From contig OX419337.1 in assembly GCA_948470475.1 (NCBI GenBank), positions 20,578,806 to 20,642,805 of the forward strand: a DNA stretch of 64,000 bases, read 5' to 3'. The position numbers were made by a program, and so were the translations under genes. Source of the stretch: Galaxea fascicularis (Eukaryota; Cnidaria; Anthozoa; Scleractinia; Euphylliidae). A model generated the notes under the pieces. It did not search any database and had not been told where the DNA came from. It saw only the letters and a program-made list of their open reading frames with translations. Shown here piece by piece: positions 47,878 through 59,779 of this stretch (its first letter is position 1; every line of letters begins with the position of its first letter).

Positions 47878-49963
47878 TCATCTGGCATCAAAAACCACCA
47901 CTAGATGAAGGTTTGGTTAAGAAATAATTTATGTATAACTAAACTTGGTGGTGGTGTTAACACAGTAACCATTACAAAACAATCTCTCATGGCACGTGTA
48001 TATTAATAATGATTATTGACCCACATCAATTTATTAACAAGTTTTAAAGAAATCATTAAACCATGACTGTTCTATTGTGTCACATGAGGAATACTGCCGA
48101 AGAGTATTGAATTTAATGCAACCTGCAGTGTAACATGTTGTGGTCAAAAGAAGTTTAAAGACAAGTGATACTTTAATGCAGCAAAATCCCAGCCAAGGAA
48201 AAGCCTAGCCATAAATAAGATGCATAATATGATCTGACAAAATATATTTGTATTTGAAATCATGTTTGTCTAGTGGAAATTCCTGCACCCCCACTGTATA
48301 CCTTGTTCAACACTATAATAACTAAAGAACTGCATTGCTTTTACAAAATAAGCACTAGAGGGGCTTTTCAGGGCCAATGAACCAAATTATACAAATGAAA
48401 ATAACAGAGTTAAGAATCCAAACTGACAGGAGGCAGACCAGTTGGCTATTTACAAGGATGACCAAGGAGTTGAACCAGACACTTACCCAGAACAACACCA
48501 GCCAGTGGCCAAAATGGGATTTGAACCCGGGTCACCGCATTAAAATCCAGCGCCCTAAACCACTCAGCCATCCTGCCTCCACTTAAAAGGGTACATCTGT
48601 GGGAAACCACAGGGATTCACACAATAAGTTAGCAGAAAAGCTTGTGATCAGCTGATTATGGGTAAAGGATACTTCTTTTTGTCCTTTTCTTGTACATGAT
48701 CCTGTATCCACACTCACGGCAACGAATAGGGTCACGAGATTTGATCTCATTTTCTGTGTGGCATTCTAAAACAAAAACAACAACACTAGATTTAACAAGA
48801 TATTGCAGAACGCATGTATGTAAACCTGGCTGGAAATGTTGGCACAGTCATGATTGCCCAAGTTGAGCATTGCTTTATTGATTAAATTAGATCGTATGTG
48901 CAGTATTTTCGAACCACAACTAAATTATAACCAACAAAGAATATCTGGGTCACTGATTTTGAGTCAAAAGAATTCAACAAGCTGCACTGCACTGACAAAC
49001 TACTTGAGTCACATCGGACTATCACAGCAACATATTCTCAGAGCTCTCAAGTTGATTTGATGCCAAAGAGGGAGCGTTTTAATGATGTAGCCATCTATTG
49101 CAATGTTGAAGGTGTCATCTTTCTGAGAGTTCTGGGGGCATGCTTCCCTAGAAAATAGCACAATTTCCACTGTTGGAAAGCATTAAATGCTGGCAATGGT
49201 GGTTCAGTGGGTAGCTACTTGACTTAAGCAGCAATTTTCGGCTCATCCTCAGTGTAAAAACCTGTGAAGCTCATGAGTGATGTAAAACAAAGACAACAAA
49301 ACACTATAAACAATAGCGTACAGCAAAACAATACCTCATAAAACAAAGAAAACCTCGTCAGGTTTTTACACAGAGGCTGACCCCAATTTTTTACCTCAAA
49401 GTGAACTTTTTAAGGAGCAATTTCAGAATACCCAGCTACTTCTGACCACTATTGTCTTCTTGTAGCGGCATCGTTTGACAGATAACAAATTATACACACT
49501 ATTCACATGCAAATAAGTGGCCGGGTATTCTAGAATCTAGCCACACATTCACTAATCCTACGTTAGTAGTAGTTAATGTATGGGAATATATGGAAATCTT
49601 CCTGAACAGTCTTGCAAAGCACCAAGTTGCAGGCCAGGCATAGAAATAAGGTTACAGTTTTAACATAGATCCTAGAAGGTAGCTCATTCCAGGCTCTTTG
49701 TTAAAATTGTATTGACTCGTTTCGACGATGTTTCATTGTAAGATGGACACGAGATTACCGAGATTACATCTCACTGCTTTCGTATTAGACCTGATTGAAA
49801 CGATGTTTTGTTAAGTATGAAGTATGTGTCTTCCCACGTGCAGTGAGTGACAAGTAAGAAAACTTAAAAGTTGTAATATAACTCATGACTTCTCACCTCC
49901 ACAGATGTATATCATAGTTTGTTTGCTGTTTCCTTGGTTCTGCGTTTGCTGGCCTCCATCCAT
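47878..49963 (-). CDS. POLR2K: RNA polymerases I, II and III subunit RPABC4 (Rpb12)
   Basis: Three exons: 49963-49897 (ATG; donor GTGAGA), 48765-48673 (acceptor TTTTAG; donor GTATCC) and 47900-47878 (acceptor CATCTAG; stop TGA). Phases agree and give 60 residues; the human protein is 58. A short polar N-terminus is followed by [37 protein letters not shown] and MVVFDAR. Cysteines 21, 24, 38 and 41 form the single zinc ribbon. The sequence is nearly identical to the metazoan family from residue 18 on, except M for the usual L before VVFDAR. The product bridges the two largest subunits in all three nuclear RNA polymerases. The last exon codes for only about seven residues. It points the same way as LAS1L, whose stop lies 1.2 kb upstream. 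Confidence 0.95.
48357..48580 (-). repeat. tRNA-derived SINE, copy 1 (POLR2K intron)
   Basis: The minus strand starts GGAGGCAGGATGGCTGAGTG (box A inside), has ACCCGGGTTCAAATCCC (box B) 45-60 bases on, and continues into a tail with CAGGGCCAATG-type sequence in complement. The head resembles tRNA-Leu. It matches 56335-56556 along its whole length. Confidence 0.85.
49423..49532. mobile_element. short MITE with AGAATACCC ends
   Basis: The left end CAGAATACCCAGC and right end GTGGCCGGGTATTCTAG are inverted. It lies in the first intron of POLR2K. The same ends occur at 54267-54376 in SRRT intron 1. Confidence 0.65.
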
Positions 49964-50880
49964 TATGATCGCAATAAATTTTCTCAACAATAAATTTTGT
50001 TCACTTTTTGCATTGAGCTCAAATCAAACATGGCTACCGCCGCACCGCGCATGACACTTTTTTGGTCGACGTAATCCACTGGTTAAGAGCATCGTTGGCG
50101 CATCAAATTGTGGAAGGCGAAAGTTCTCTGTTCTTAAAAATCTCATGATTTAGGACAAGTTACCGGCAGAGGAATTGTAGACATAATTTGATACAGAAGA
50201 ATTTTAGATGAAGCGTAAGCTAACGTCAGCAAGAGTGGAGGAAGGGCCCGAGGTATGGTGGGTGGGGGTGGGTTTACTCCCACATGTGGCCTATACGGGG
50301 ACGAGCTGCCCGATAGGTACGCGCGAAAAACGAATTTTTTTAGTGTTTTAAAGGGTTTCAACGAAAAGGGAAGTGACTATAAAGAAAAGTGACATAACCT
50401 CCGCAGAAAATTAATCATTGGCAGTAAAGACAAGTTATAACAAATGAAAATGAACCGTGAAAGAAAACTGTTAGAAAGCAAATGGGAGAGACACCCCTTT
50501 CCCTCAACCTCTTGCAGATGGGTAATTGCTTGTCTGCAGTCATTTTACTTTGCTGCTTGCATTGCTAACATACAGTTTCTTGCTTCTGGGAAACTCTTGC
50601 TATTATGGAGGCTGGCTTTCTTGAATGTCTTGAATTGCTGATAGGCAAAATGAGCCAATGGAAAGTGTAGCTTGGGACTAGCAGGACCCATATGAACAAG
50701 AAGGGGACTGGGGAGAGTAACAAATGTGGATTTTTCTGTCTTTCTTTCATCTGGGTCAACATCCACCACAAGATATAAAGCTGCTCACAAATTTTTATAG
50801 AAAAAATATGAGGCAGGATCTAAATGCAACAAGATGGCTAAATCTTGTTTCGTAAATGGTTTGAACACAGGAGTCATGTC
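49964..50880. other. intergenic, POLR2K promoter side
   Basis: The POLR2K core promoter is expected just above 49963; no TATA box is evident. The segment 50255-50345 looks like part of a dispersed repeat. There is no supported gene. Confidence 0.35.
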
Positions 50881-51027
50881 ATAATTAAGTGAAATACGAT
50901 CATCCGGGTGAGTGTAGTCCTGAGAAGGACTGTTTGTGGTGACATTGAGTTTGTTTATTTGGTCAATGTCACCACAAACAGTCCTTCTCAGGACTAGACT
51001 CACCCGGACAATCATACTTCACTTAAT
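50881..51027. mobile_element. foldback repeat
   Basis: AATTAAGTGAAATACGATCA at the left pairs with TCATACTTCACTTAATTA at the right. The inner arms around GTCCTGAGAAGGACTGTTTG are inverted almost perfectly about a short AT-rich loop at 50950-50965. Confidence 0.85.
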
Positions 51028-51101
51028 TATACATCTTGTGTGGTACGAAATTCATAAATCTAACACAAATATTTTGTAACAAAGATGAAGGTAAAAGCTT
51101 G

Positions 51102-51107
51102 TTTATT
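51102..51107 (-). promoter_or_regulatory. candidate polyadenylation signal of LAS1L
   Basis: AATAAA on the minus strand, about 85 bases after the LAS1L stop codon. Confidence 0.45.
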
Positions 51108-51189
51108 TGGTACTGTTGCCTATAATACGACATAAAACAAATTGAAAAAAACTTAACATTCCTCTTGCAAATGTCAAAGTATTTTTGTC

Positions 51190-53515
51190 CTAGAACAAAT
51201 AAATCTGATTTGAAATAAAGTTAATGTCATTTTGACCTTCATTACCATTGTTTGGTTGATGATCTTTCTCAGCAATTAACATAGGTTCCTCATCTTGGTC
51301 AATGATCTGATCAATGCTACATGTAACATCACCACCATCATCACTGTCTGGAACTATTGCTTCATCACTGGTGAGTAAAATATCTTGATTACTCTCTGTT
51401 TCATTAATAGTGTTGCCCTGCAATGAATTCCCCAAATGCTTTGACAATTCTAAACTGGTAGGAGATACATCACTGGTTCCTAAAACTTCTCCAAATGGAA
51501 TGAGATGCCACTGTGTTGTACCCTGACTAACCTGCCAACCAAGGTTTGATGATGAACTACTTTCTTGTTCCCCAGAGGTTTGAGGCAATGATGATGTACT
51601 TATCCTGTTTGTCATAATTTCTTCAAGATCAAAGAATTGGGATTCTTCCATGTAATCAGTATTGTTGCATTTTGAATTTAGAATTATTGAAACTAGATGC
51701 TCAATCTTCTCTTTCAAGCTAACAGAAATAGCAGGTATGTTTTGCAAAATGAGTGAAATAAAACTCATAGAATAGATTGTTGGATTCTCTAAGGCAGTCT
51801 GGAGTACACCTATCCAAGGGATATCTTTGTTTAGCACCAAAGGAGGTTTTTTACTTGATTGCAACTCCAGCAGAAGTTTTATCCATGCAGCATAACTAGT
51901 AGAAATATCTTCAGCTTGATCATCACCAAGATCTGAAAGATTTTGAAGAAAATGAATCACAAGAGAGGTAGTAAATTCTGATGACGCTTTATCAAGGGCC
52001 TCTAGTAATGTCTTCCACATGTTACTAATCCCAGCAGGAACATCAGGAACTGAACAGTCTGAAGAACCACGCAACTTGATACCTAATGTGTTCAACTGAT
52101 CGCGAGAAGGAACCAGCATTTCTTCACAGGACAGAATACCTGGCAAAAGAGACCTAACAATTGAAAAAAAAAATGACAACACCTTCAATTGCTTTAGCAT
52201 CTACAATAATGACAATTGAGGGCATGATAATGATGATGATAATGATGATGGGATAAGCCATGCAGTTCATAGTGAATAAATTAACCCTGTTGTAATCAAT
52301 TTTAGGGATTGAGGGAAAAAAGACCATATCTTTGTGAGATCAGGGTTTGGTCAATAATTTGATAACATCTGATAACTTTTGAAAGCAGAATAGACTGAGA
52401 CAATATACATGTATAAGAAATCATACATTTCACTATGGTCCTCTCAGGAAGCAGGAAATAAGTTATTTATTGGAGGTCTTCTTGATGGCACACAGTGAAT
52501 TAAAGGATTGAAGAAATCAAAGGATTTCCTTGTTGCTCATGCAACCTGAAAATCCTTTGATTTCTTAAATCCTTGAACTTAATAACATTAATTAATAACA
52601 TTATGTGTGTTGCTCATGCATAATGTGAAGGGAAGGTGCATGTTGCTCATTCACCTTCCCTCACATCATGACATAATTATGCTTGCTACAGAAGTGTCTG
52701 TTCAGTAATTTTAACACTGGATTTTTGCCCAGTCTAAAAATCTTTGAATATTATGCTGTAAAAAGACCTTCTGTAATAAAGATGTTGTATAGTATCCCAG
52801 CTGGATTGGGCAGTGACTTCAAACATTTTTCTTTCTTATCAAAAAATAATGATACAGTCTATGGCATATTTAACCCTTACCACAGATTACTCATAGATAC
52901 AACATTCAGAATGTCGTCTGACAGCTCTTTCATTCTTTCTTTGCACTTTAATTTCTCAACTTTCTTTCTGCTTGTAACATGGCTCAAAGCCACATGCCGA
53001 TATTCAAACAGCAGCTGTGAAAGTTTTTCTGTATTTCCCTCATGCAAGTTCATCTGAGCTTCCCAGTATTCACCTTGCAGCCAAGATAAACTCACACGCA
53101 ATCCACACTGCAGGGTTTCCATGGAGGGTAAGCTTGCGTGAGTTGCCTCATGCCTTAAATCAACCAACCAATCAGGTAAGCCGATTTCATCCGCAATCGA
53201 TTGCACCGAACGCGCAAATTTTCCCTTTTGAACTTGATCGACCATTCCATTTACGAACCTCACGATCGCCATTGACAGAGTCAATCGTCCTTGTATGTCG
53301 CAATCACAATTCCCCACCGCTAATTGAGCGGAAATGAGATTTGTTGTACATTCTACAGCAAGAGGAAGTTTGCCTGAGCTTCGACTTCTCCAAGCAGCGA
53401 CACGATCCACTCCTTTTCTCTGCTTTTCTGGGTTGTCAAAACTGTATAAAGCTCTGTAGACAAGCAACCATTCTTCTCGGTTTTGCCAGCAAACAACACG
53501 TGCAGTGGAAGACAT
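51190..53515 (-). CDS. LAS1L: ribosome biogenesis protein LAS1-like (ITS2 endoribonuclease)
   Basis: Two exons: 53515-52881 (donor GTAAGG) and 52153-51190 (acceptor CAATTGTTAG). The join is in phase (TG plus G, a tryptophan codon) and gives 532 residues; the human protein is 734. The Las1 domain fills residues 1-160: VVCWQNREEWLLVY, then AWRSR..GKLPLAVECT, AIVRFVNGM, IGLPDWLVDLRHEATH and LSWLQGEYW. RHEATH (121-126) is the HEPN RNase motif R-x4-H. Las1 cuts ITS2 in pre-rRNA together with the Grc3/NOL9 kinase in the nucleolus. The second exon is weakly conserved, helical and then acidic and serine-rich. Exons hidden in the 727 bp intron cannot be ruled out. It is head to head with SRRT. Confidence 0.92.
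52500..52680. repeat. three consecutive hairpins sharing a loop motif (LAS1L intron)
   Basis: Hairpin 1: GAAATCAAAGGATTT at 52513-52527 pairs with its complement near 52550-52566. Hairpin 2: ACATTATG near 52599 pairs with CATAATGT near 52618-52625. Hairpin 3: GGGAAGGTG near 52631 pairs with CACCTTCCC near 52652-52660. All three enclose TGTTGCTCAT although their stems are unrelated in sequence. Confidence 0.75.
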
Positions 53516-53853
53516 CTCATTGTCGTGAATATTTCACTTCAAACATGCAGGAGTAATATAGCATTAAGTACTGTTAATAATTTTCCTGAGCTTTTAAAAT
53601 GTAAAGGACATTCTTTCCTGTTATTTCAAACGTAAAGAAAGAAGAATTTTAAAATTTGCACCGCTTATTGGAACTTCAGGCCTTGCAGAAATACTCTCAG
53701 GCGTTAATTGATACCACGAGAGAACCTGGGTCGAGCAAGCTAATGTTGAATTCTGGGAATGCCCCCAGCACATGCTCGGCCATCTTTGTTCTTGTCTCTT
53801 GCAGATTTGAGAATCCACACGCGATAATTCTTGCTTTGATTTAACCGTTTGCT
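53516..53853. promoter_or_regulatory. shared LAS1L/SRRT bidirectional promoter region
   Basis: The 338 bp between the two diverging start codons must contain both transcription starts and 5' leaders, so a bidirectional promoter is likely. No TATA box is obvious in either direction. Confidence 0.6.
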
Positions 53854-56800
53854 ATGGGAGACAGCGATGACGAATACGACAGAAGACGAGCACGAGATAA
53901 ATTCCGCCGAGAAAGGAGTGATTATACCGATCGCAGACGCGATCGAGAGGATAGAAGCTCTCGCAGAGATGAATGGTCCGACAGAAGGCGAGAACCATCT
54001 TGGGAGAATCGAAGACGCGGCGGTGATTATCGAGAATTTGATCGGGGGAGGAGAGATAGCGCTGGGCGACACCACGAAATGAGCCCTCCTATGAAAAGAG
54101 TTCGAAGAGATTGGTAATTAAAGGATTCTTGTCGTAAAATAAAAATCTCACATGTGTCGCATTACGAGAATAATTGTGTCGAGACAGTGACACATGTGGT
54201 TCGACTTGACAAAAGTCAAACCAAGGCGTTCAAGAAGTGGCCTATATTAAGACATTGGAACGATTACAGAATACCCGGCCCATGTCAAATGGCGCCAATC
54301 TGCGCGAGCACCATTAAAACACGACTGGAGGAGCACAGTTTTAACTTGAATGTTATTTTAGCGGCCGGGTATTCGGTGGTGCAGCCACAATAATTCTACG
54401 GAATGTGAACAGTTTTTTTGTTTGCCGCAGGATATATTCTGCAGTCTAGTCAAGATATGCAGAAACTGAATCATTTTCTTGTTAGCTTCAGTTTCTTTTT
54501 TCTGCCAGTCATGAAGATGGCCACATAGTAAAGGTTCCATGTTGATGACATGAAAATACCACGCTGATTACCCCATTGTAAACCTGTAGACTACATTTAC
54601 AGCTGTAACTTGCAAAAATCCTGCAGGACAGTTCGCAATTGTCAGACTAACAACTGAAATGCTTGATTCACACACAAGGACATTCTAATGCTTCTCAAAC
54701 TATGGCCATTTCAAAAGTCGTAGCATCGCATGACACTGTAGGTTGAGCTGTGCAACAAAACCTTGACAGAATGGCATGTCCTGCCAAGGTTTAACTCAAT
54801 GTTTGGCAAATGAACATACAGCTTTTGCTAAAATCAGAACTAACTGAAGGGGATGACGACTGATTGCATTTCCACAGTTCATATGATTCATTTCATATAC
54901 ATCACTCACATTCTTCACTTTCACAGGGACATTGTGAATTGGTATCGCGAGGTCATGGGTTCAAACCCTGTTGAAGTCCTCAATTTTTTTCAGGCTTCTT
55001 TACATAATTCACAACTGCAAGGATCAGTCATCATTTGATTTCTTCTTGTTTGCTCTTTGAAGCCAAACAAAAGGAATCAACCATGCACAAGATCCTCTTT
55101 TATTTCTGTCTCTGAAGTTTTTACCAGGTGTTGTACACTAATTCATGGGATTCAAGCCTCAAGGGGCATGGAACAAAGAACTATGTTGACAAAGCAATCT
55201 GTGGGTCACAGTAGTGTGAATTTTGAGAAAGTTGTTTTGATGCGCATCGTGATGTATAGGTTTGAGAGCTTTCTGTTGGTCTTCAGAGGATGATGAACCA
55301 ATCATTAACTAGTGTGATAGTGCTTGAAGCAGTATTATCAACTTGACACCTGATTAAGTAGCCAAAATGTAGCAATCCATATGAAAGTGACTAATGTGAG
55401 ACTGCTATTATTTCAAACCATGAGAACATTTCTTATAACAGTTTCATTGCCTCTAGGGATGAGCCATATCATAACACTGGGGACTACAGTGTCCCTTATG
55501 GTGGCGTTCCAGGGCATCACAATACATGGCCACACCCAGAGGTACAGCAGATGCCAGCATCTCAACCCGATACACGACAACAACAACCGCAGAGGTAGGA
55601 CAAGCCTATTATTTTTATGCAATAAACATACTAGAGTGAAAACAAAAGGAAACCAAGAATTAGTTCTCAGCTAATGAGGCTGTGGGCAGGGTTACATTAA
55701 AATCACATGATATACACCTCTTGCTAACAGAGTTTGATGTACTCTAAGTTGCATGCCATTAATATGTGGCCTAAGTGTGAAGCATACAGTAGTAACCAAG
55801 AAAACAAGGTTAGTACTATAAATATTATGTATGACATCTCTGAGGTTTTATCTGGAATACAGGTGACTATTTTCAAATTTAGTGGGCCATACAGTAGAAT
55901 ATGGTGCACAAAATTGGCCAACCACAGTGTGCGTACCAACTAAGAGATAATATATAATTTGCAAGATGGAGAAGAATAATTATCATACAGCTGTGCATGT
56001 TTGATTCTTCTCTCCCTCCAGCTTTAGCTCTTTTTTTTTTTCACCTTTTGTTATCAATATTTCAGACCTGAGATGGAACCGCCTCAATCAGCACCTCCAA
56101 ATAACCATCAAGCCCCAGCCATGATGACCTTTAAACAGTTTCTAAATGCTCAAGATGACAACATTGGTGATGAGGAAGCTTTCAACAAGTACCAAGAATA
56201 CAAATTGGAATTTAGAAAAACTCAAATGAGTGATTTCTTCCAGCAACATAAAGAGGAGGAGTGGTATGTTACAATTTATGAACTTTGGAAATTAATCAAA
56301 CAAGAAAATAAAACTTAATTGACCACTCCCCTATAGAGGTTTTTCAGGGCCAATGAAACAAACAATACAAATGAGAACAACAGAGTTAAAAATCCCAACT
56401 AGCGGGAGTCAGACCAGTTGGCTATTTACAAGGATGACCGAGTAGCTGCACTAGGCACTTACCCAGAACAGCTCCAGCTAGTGGCCAGAGCGGGATTTGA
56501 ACCCTGGTCACCGCATTGAAATCCAGCGCCCTAAACCACTTGACCATCCTGCCTCCTCAATGTGCAGGGTTTGTTTCCTTTGGACTGAATTACGGTAGAT
56601 TTGCATACAGCCCCTGGTGTGAATTCATTGCAAGCATGAAAAGCCCTTATTATTGTCCGTTGATTACCAAGTCACTGAAAATAATAGGAAGCTGGTCTAT
56701 TACGTTCTAGAAAAAAAATAAAACAATCTCTGTGTACACATATGTTTGTTGTAAGGCTTTAAGCCCCAGAATTAACATGGATTGACCTTGACTGATCTCC

Positions 56801-59746
56801 AGATGTGCCTTATGGCATAAGTTGGGAGAATCTGTTCAATAATCAGGTCAATCAGTCTCTGTCCAGGTGTACCTTACAATGTATGGCATAAGTTGGGAGA
56901 GTCTGTTAAGTGACTAAGGCAATTAATCTCTGGTCATCATTTGTGCATGTATTTTCAAGGGTTACATGCTTATTCTAGTAGTAACAATGCAAGGAGTAAT
57001 TATACATGTACTTTCTGGTCGCTGCTAGGGGTTTAAGGGTGAAGAGATAGAAAAAAAAATAAAGCATTTTGCCAAACTTGAAGGTTGGTGAACAAACTAC
57101 TGAGAGTTTTGCAAAATTTGTCAGCTTATTACATTGTACCCTGATCGAGTGCTTGTGTCAGGTTAAATTAATTTATGTGAAACATGAAATCTGATGACAC
57201 AGAATTCTCTTAAGAAATTTACAAGCAAATACAATGTATGACAGCTTAAAGGGAGAATTGCTTATTAGACCTTTTATTTTGTAAAGCCAGTGCACTCCAC
57301 TCTTTGTGTGATTGCTTTTGTTAATGCTATGCATTAGTGGCTGTTATTACGGTGTGTTTATTTTTCTAACTAGTTAATGACCATTTCCTTTTACAGCAAG
57401 CTGTGTTGTTGTTCAGTCACTGACATGCATGAGATACAAAGTCATATTGGGACCTTAACGCATCGCATTTTAACCCAACCTCGATTTTCATTGCATGAGG
57501 CGTAACGCCTAGAACTTTGTACACGAAGGGTACTGCACAATGCAGTAAGCAATATATTGCTCGCAGAGATCAAGAGCTTTGTTTAATTCCGCATTTCAAT
57601 ATGAGGCTCATTCTTGTATAATTCGGCCTCAATCCATCTTTTGCATACATGCTATAAAAATAGCAAATGGCTTATTGCGTGTAAAAAGTCAAAAATGCGA
57701 ATGGATCAAGGGAACATGGCACAGGTGAATGAGTAAGTCTCTGAGGGTGGTAACACCCTTTGTATTTTTTCCCACATTTCTTGTCATTTTCCAAGCTTAC
57801 AGTATGTTTTTTTTATGTCTTAAGGTTCCGAACAAAGTACCACCCCAAAGAGGCAGCAATTCGCCAAAGAGAGTTTAAGAAAGCAATGAAACGACGCCTC
57901 TCCGTCTTTCTAAATTTGTTGAAGTCAGGAAGAGTGGATGGTATGTCTTTGGACATCGACAATTCTGATGCCATCATGAAACTTCTTGACGCAGGTACCA
58001 AAGGATTATAAGTACTGTTGAAAAATCATGTTCTTAACCTGTAAACACAAAACTGCATAAACAAATAAATGAAGAAGGAAAAAAATAAAGACAACTTGAT
58101 GGAACAAGTCTGCTTCAAATTAAGGTCAACTCGTATGGCGTAATTGCATCTTGACAATTTGGTGATGGGAGTGTGGTATAGGATTCTCAACAGAATTTTG
58201 AACAGCCGTTGCTGTGCTGTTTTCTGCTGTAACATTGAGGCACTTTTACAGCCTTAGCACTTGCTAGGTATACCGGTGACAGTTGTTATGGGTTACATGT
58301 TCAGCTGAGAGTCCTGTCATACCTCTCTATGGTGACCATAGACATCACATTATTTCTCCTTCAGTTGTTATCAAGCTGGAAGGAGGAACCGATAGTGATC
58401 TTGCTGTGTTGGACTGCCCACCTTCCCCTACTCCAGAACGAAGACGTTCATCATCCAATCCTGTGATGTCCCCACAAGGGGATGACACCGCAGATTCTTC
58501 AGTTGATAGCAAGAAAGAAGGTGCTGCCGATACACCCACAGGTGAAAAGACGCCTCAGTCTGTTAAAGACAGCCAGAAAGGTAGGCTGCAGTGGAGTTAC
58601 ATTATGCTGTGAAACTTTGCAAGAGGCTTACATGAACAGAGTTCTTGATACAATGTAGATTTTTAAGGAGGAGATGATCACTGATAAAGTAGGAGGCTCT
58701 TCAGCACAAAGTAAGCGGCTATAGATACCAAAGTAAGCGGTGATCAATAAGTGAGTGCTTCCTTCTATTGAGAACCCTGATGAAGTAGTAAGTTGTCATA
58801 AGTCTGGGCAGATGAGAAAAAATAAAAAGATATTAGTTAGCAAGTGCCCTGATTCTGTGTGTATGAAATAACATTTGATCACTTGAACTCTTAATAACAA
58901 ATTCCTCTTAATTAAAAAAAGATTGATGGCAGCAATATTAACTGTAAGTTTACATGAGGTACAGTTAGGTACATTAGATTAGTTTTTCCATCCATCAGTC
59001 TGCTCTATACTTTACTTTTATTTTATTTTTGTCCAGCGTGACACCCAGTGAGTTGGCCCTCACTGGCTCTGTCTGAATGGCTGATAGGAGCTGAATGTCC
59101 TTGAGACACATCACCCATGATGTCTGTTCCTTGCCATGTCGCTGGAGATCAAAACTGCCCCCAGTGTCTCACTGGTTGGGTGCAGTGCTCTGTATATTCC
59201 TTGTGCTTCCCATAGTCACTATGTGGCCATTACTGGGGAGATAAACCATACAATGAACAGTCGTTTTTACTGTCATGTGCAGTTAATTTGCACGCTATTA
59301 TTTTCTTGTTATGTTTACAAAGTTTCCTTTTCTGTGCACCCAATTAGCCTCAAAGATATAATAAAATATCTTGCTATCGAACTCTGTTAGTAAAAGGTAT
59401 TTCTTTTGCACAGTATCAGTGGTCATATGGTAATGGTTTATTACGTACACTAATAGCCAAAAAGCTCCAGGGCTTGTAGATAAACTCCATGTTGGTATTA
59501 TTATTTTGCATGATTCCAAGAGACTGGTAACAGTAATTTTAAAGCTGTCCTACGTGTGGCAAGAGCAGTAATTTCCGTAACATACACGCACCTTCACTGA
59601 AAGAAATTCTGCTGTGTTTCATAGCATTCTTGTAAACCAAACATGTCAGGCCATGAAAAGGTGCCTTTTTAACTTGGCCAATTATAACAACTTTTTTGTT
59701 TGTTGATTGTTGTACCGGTAGTTGTATCATGTGTCATGTAGGTGAC

Positions 59747-59779
<33 letters not shown>

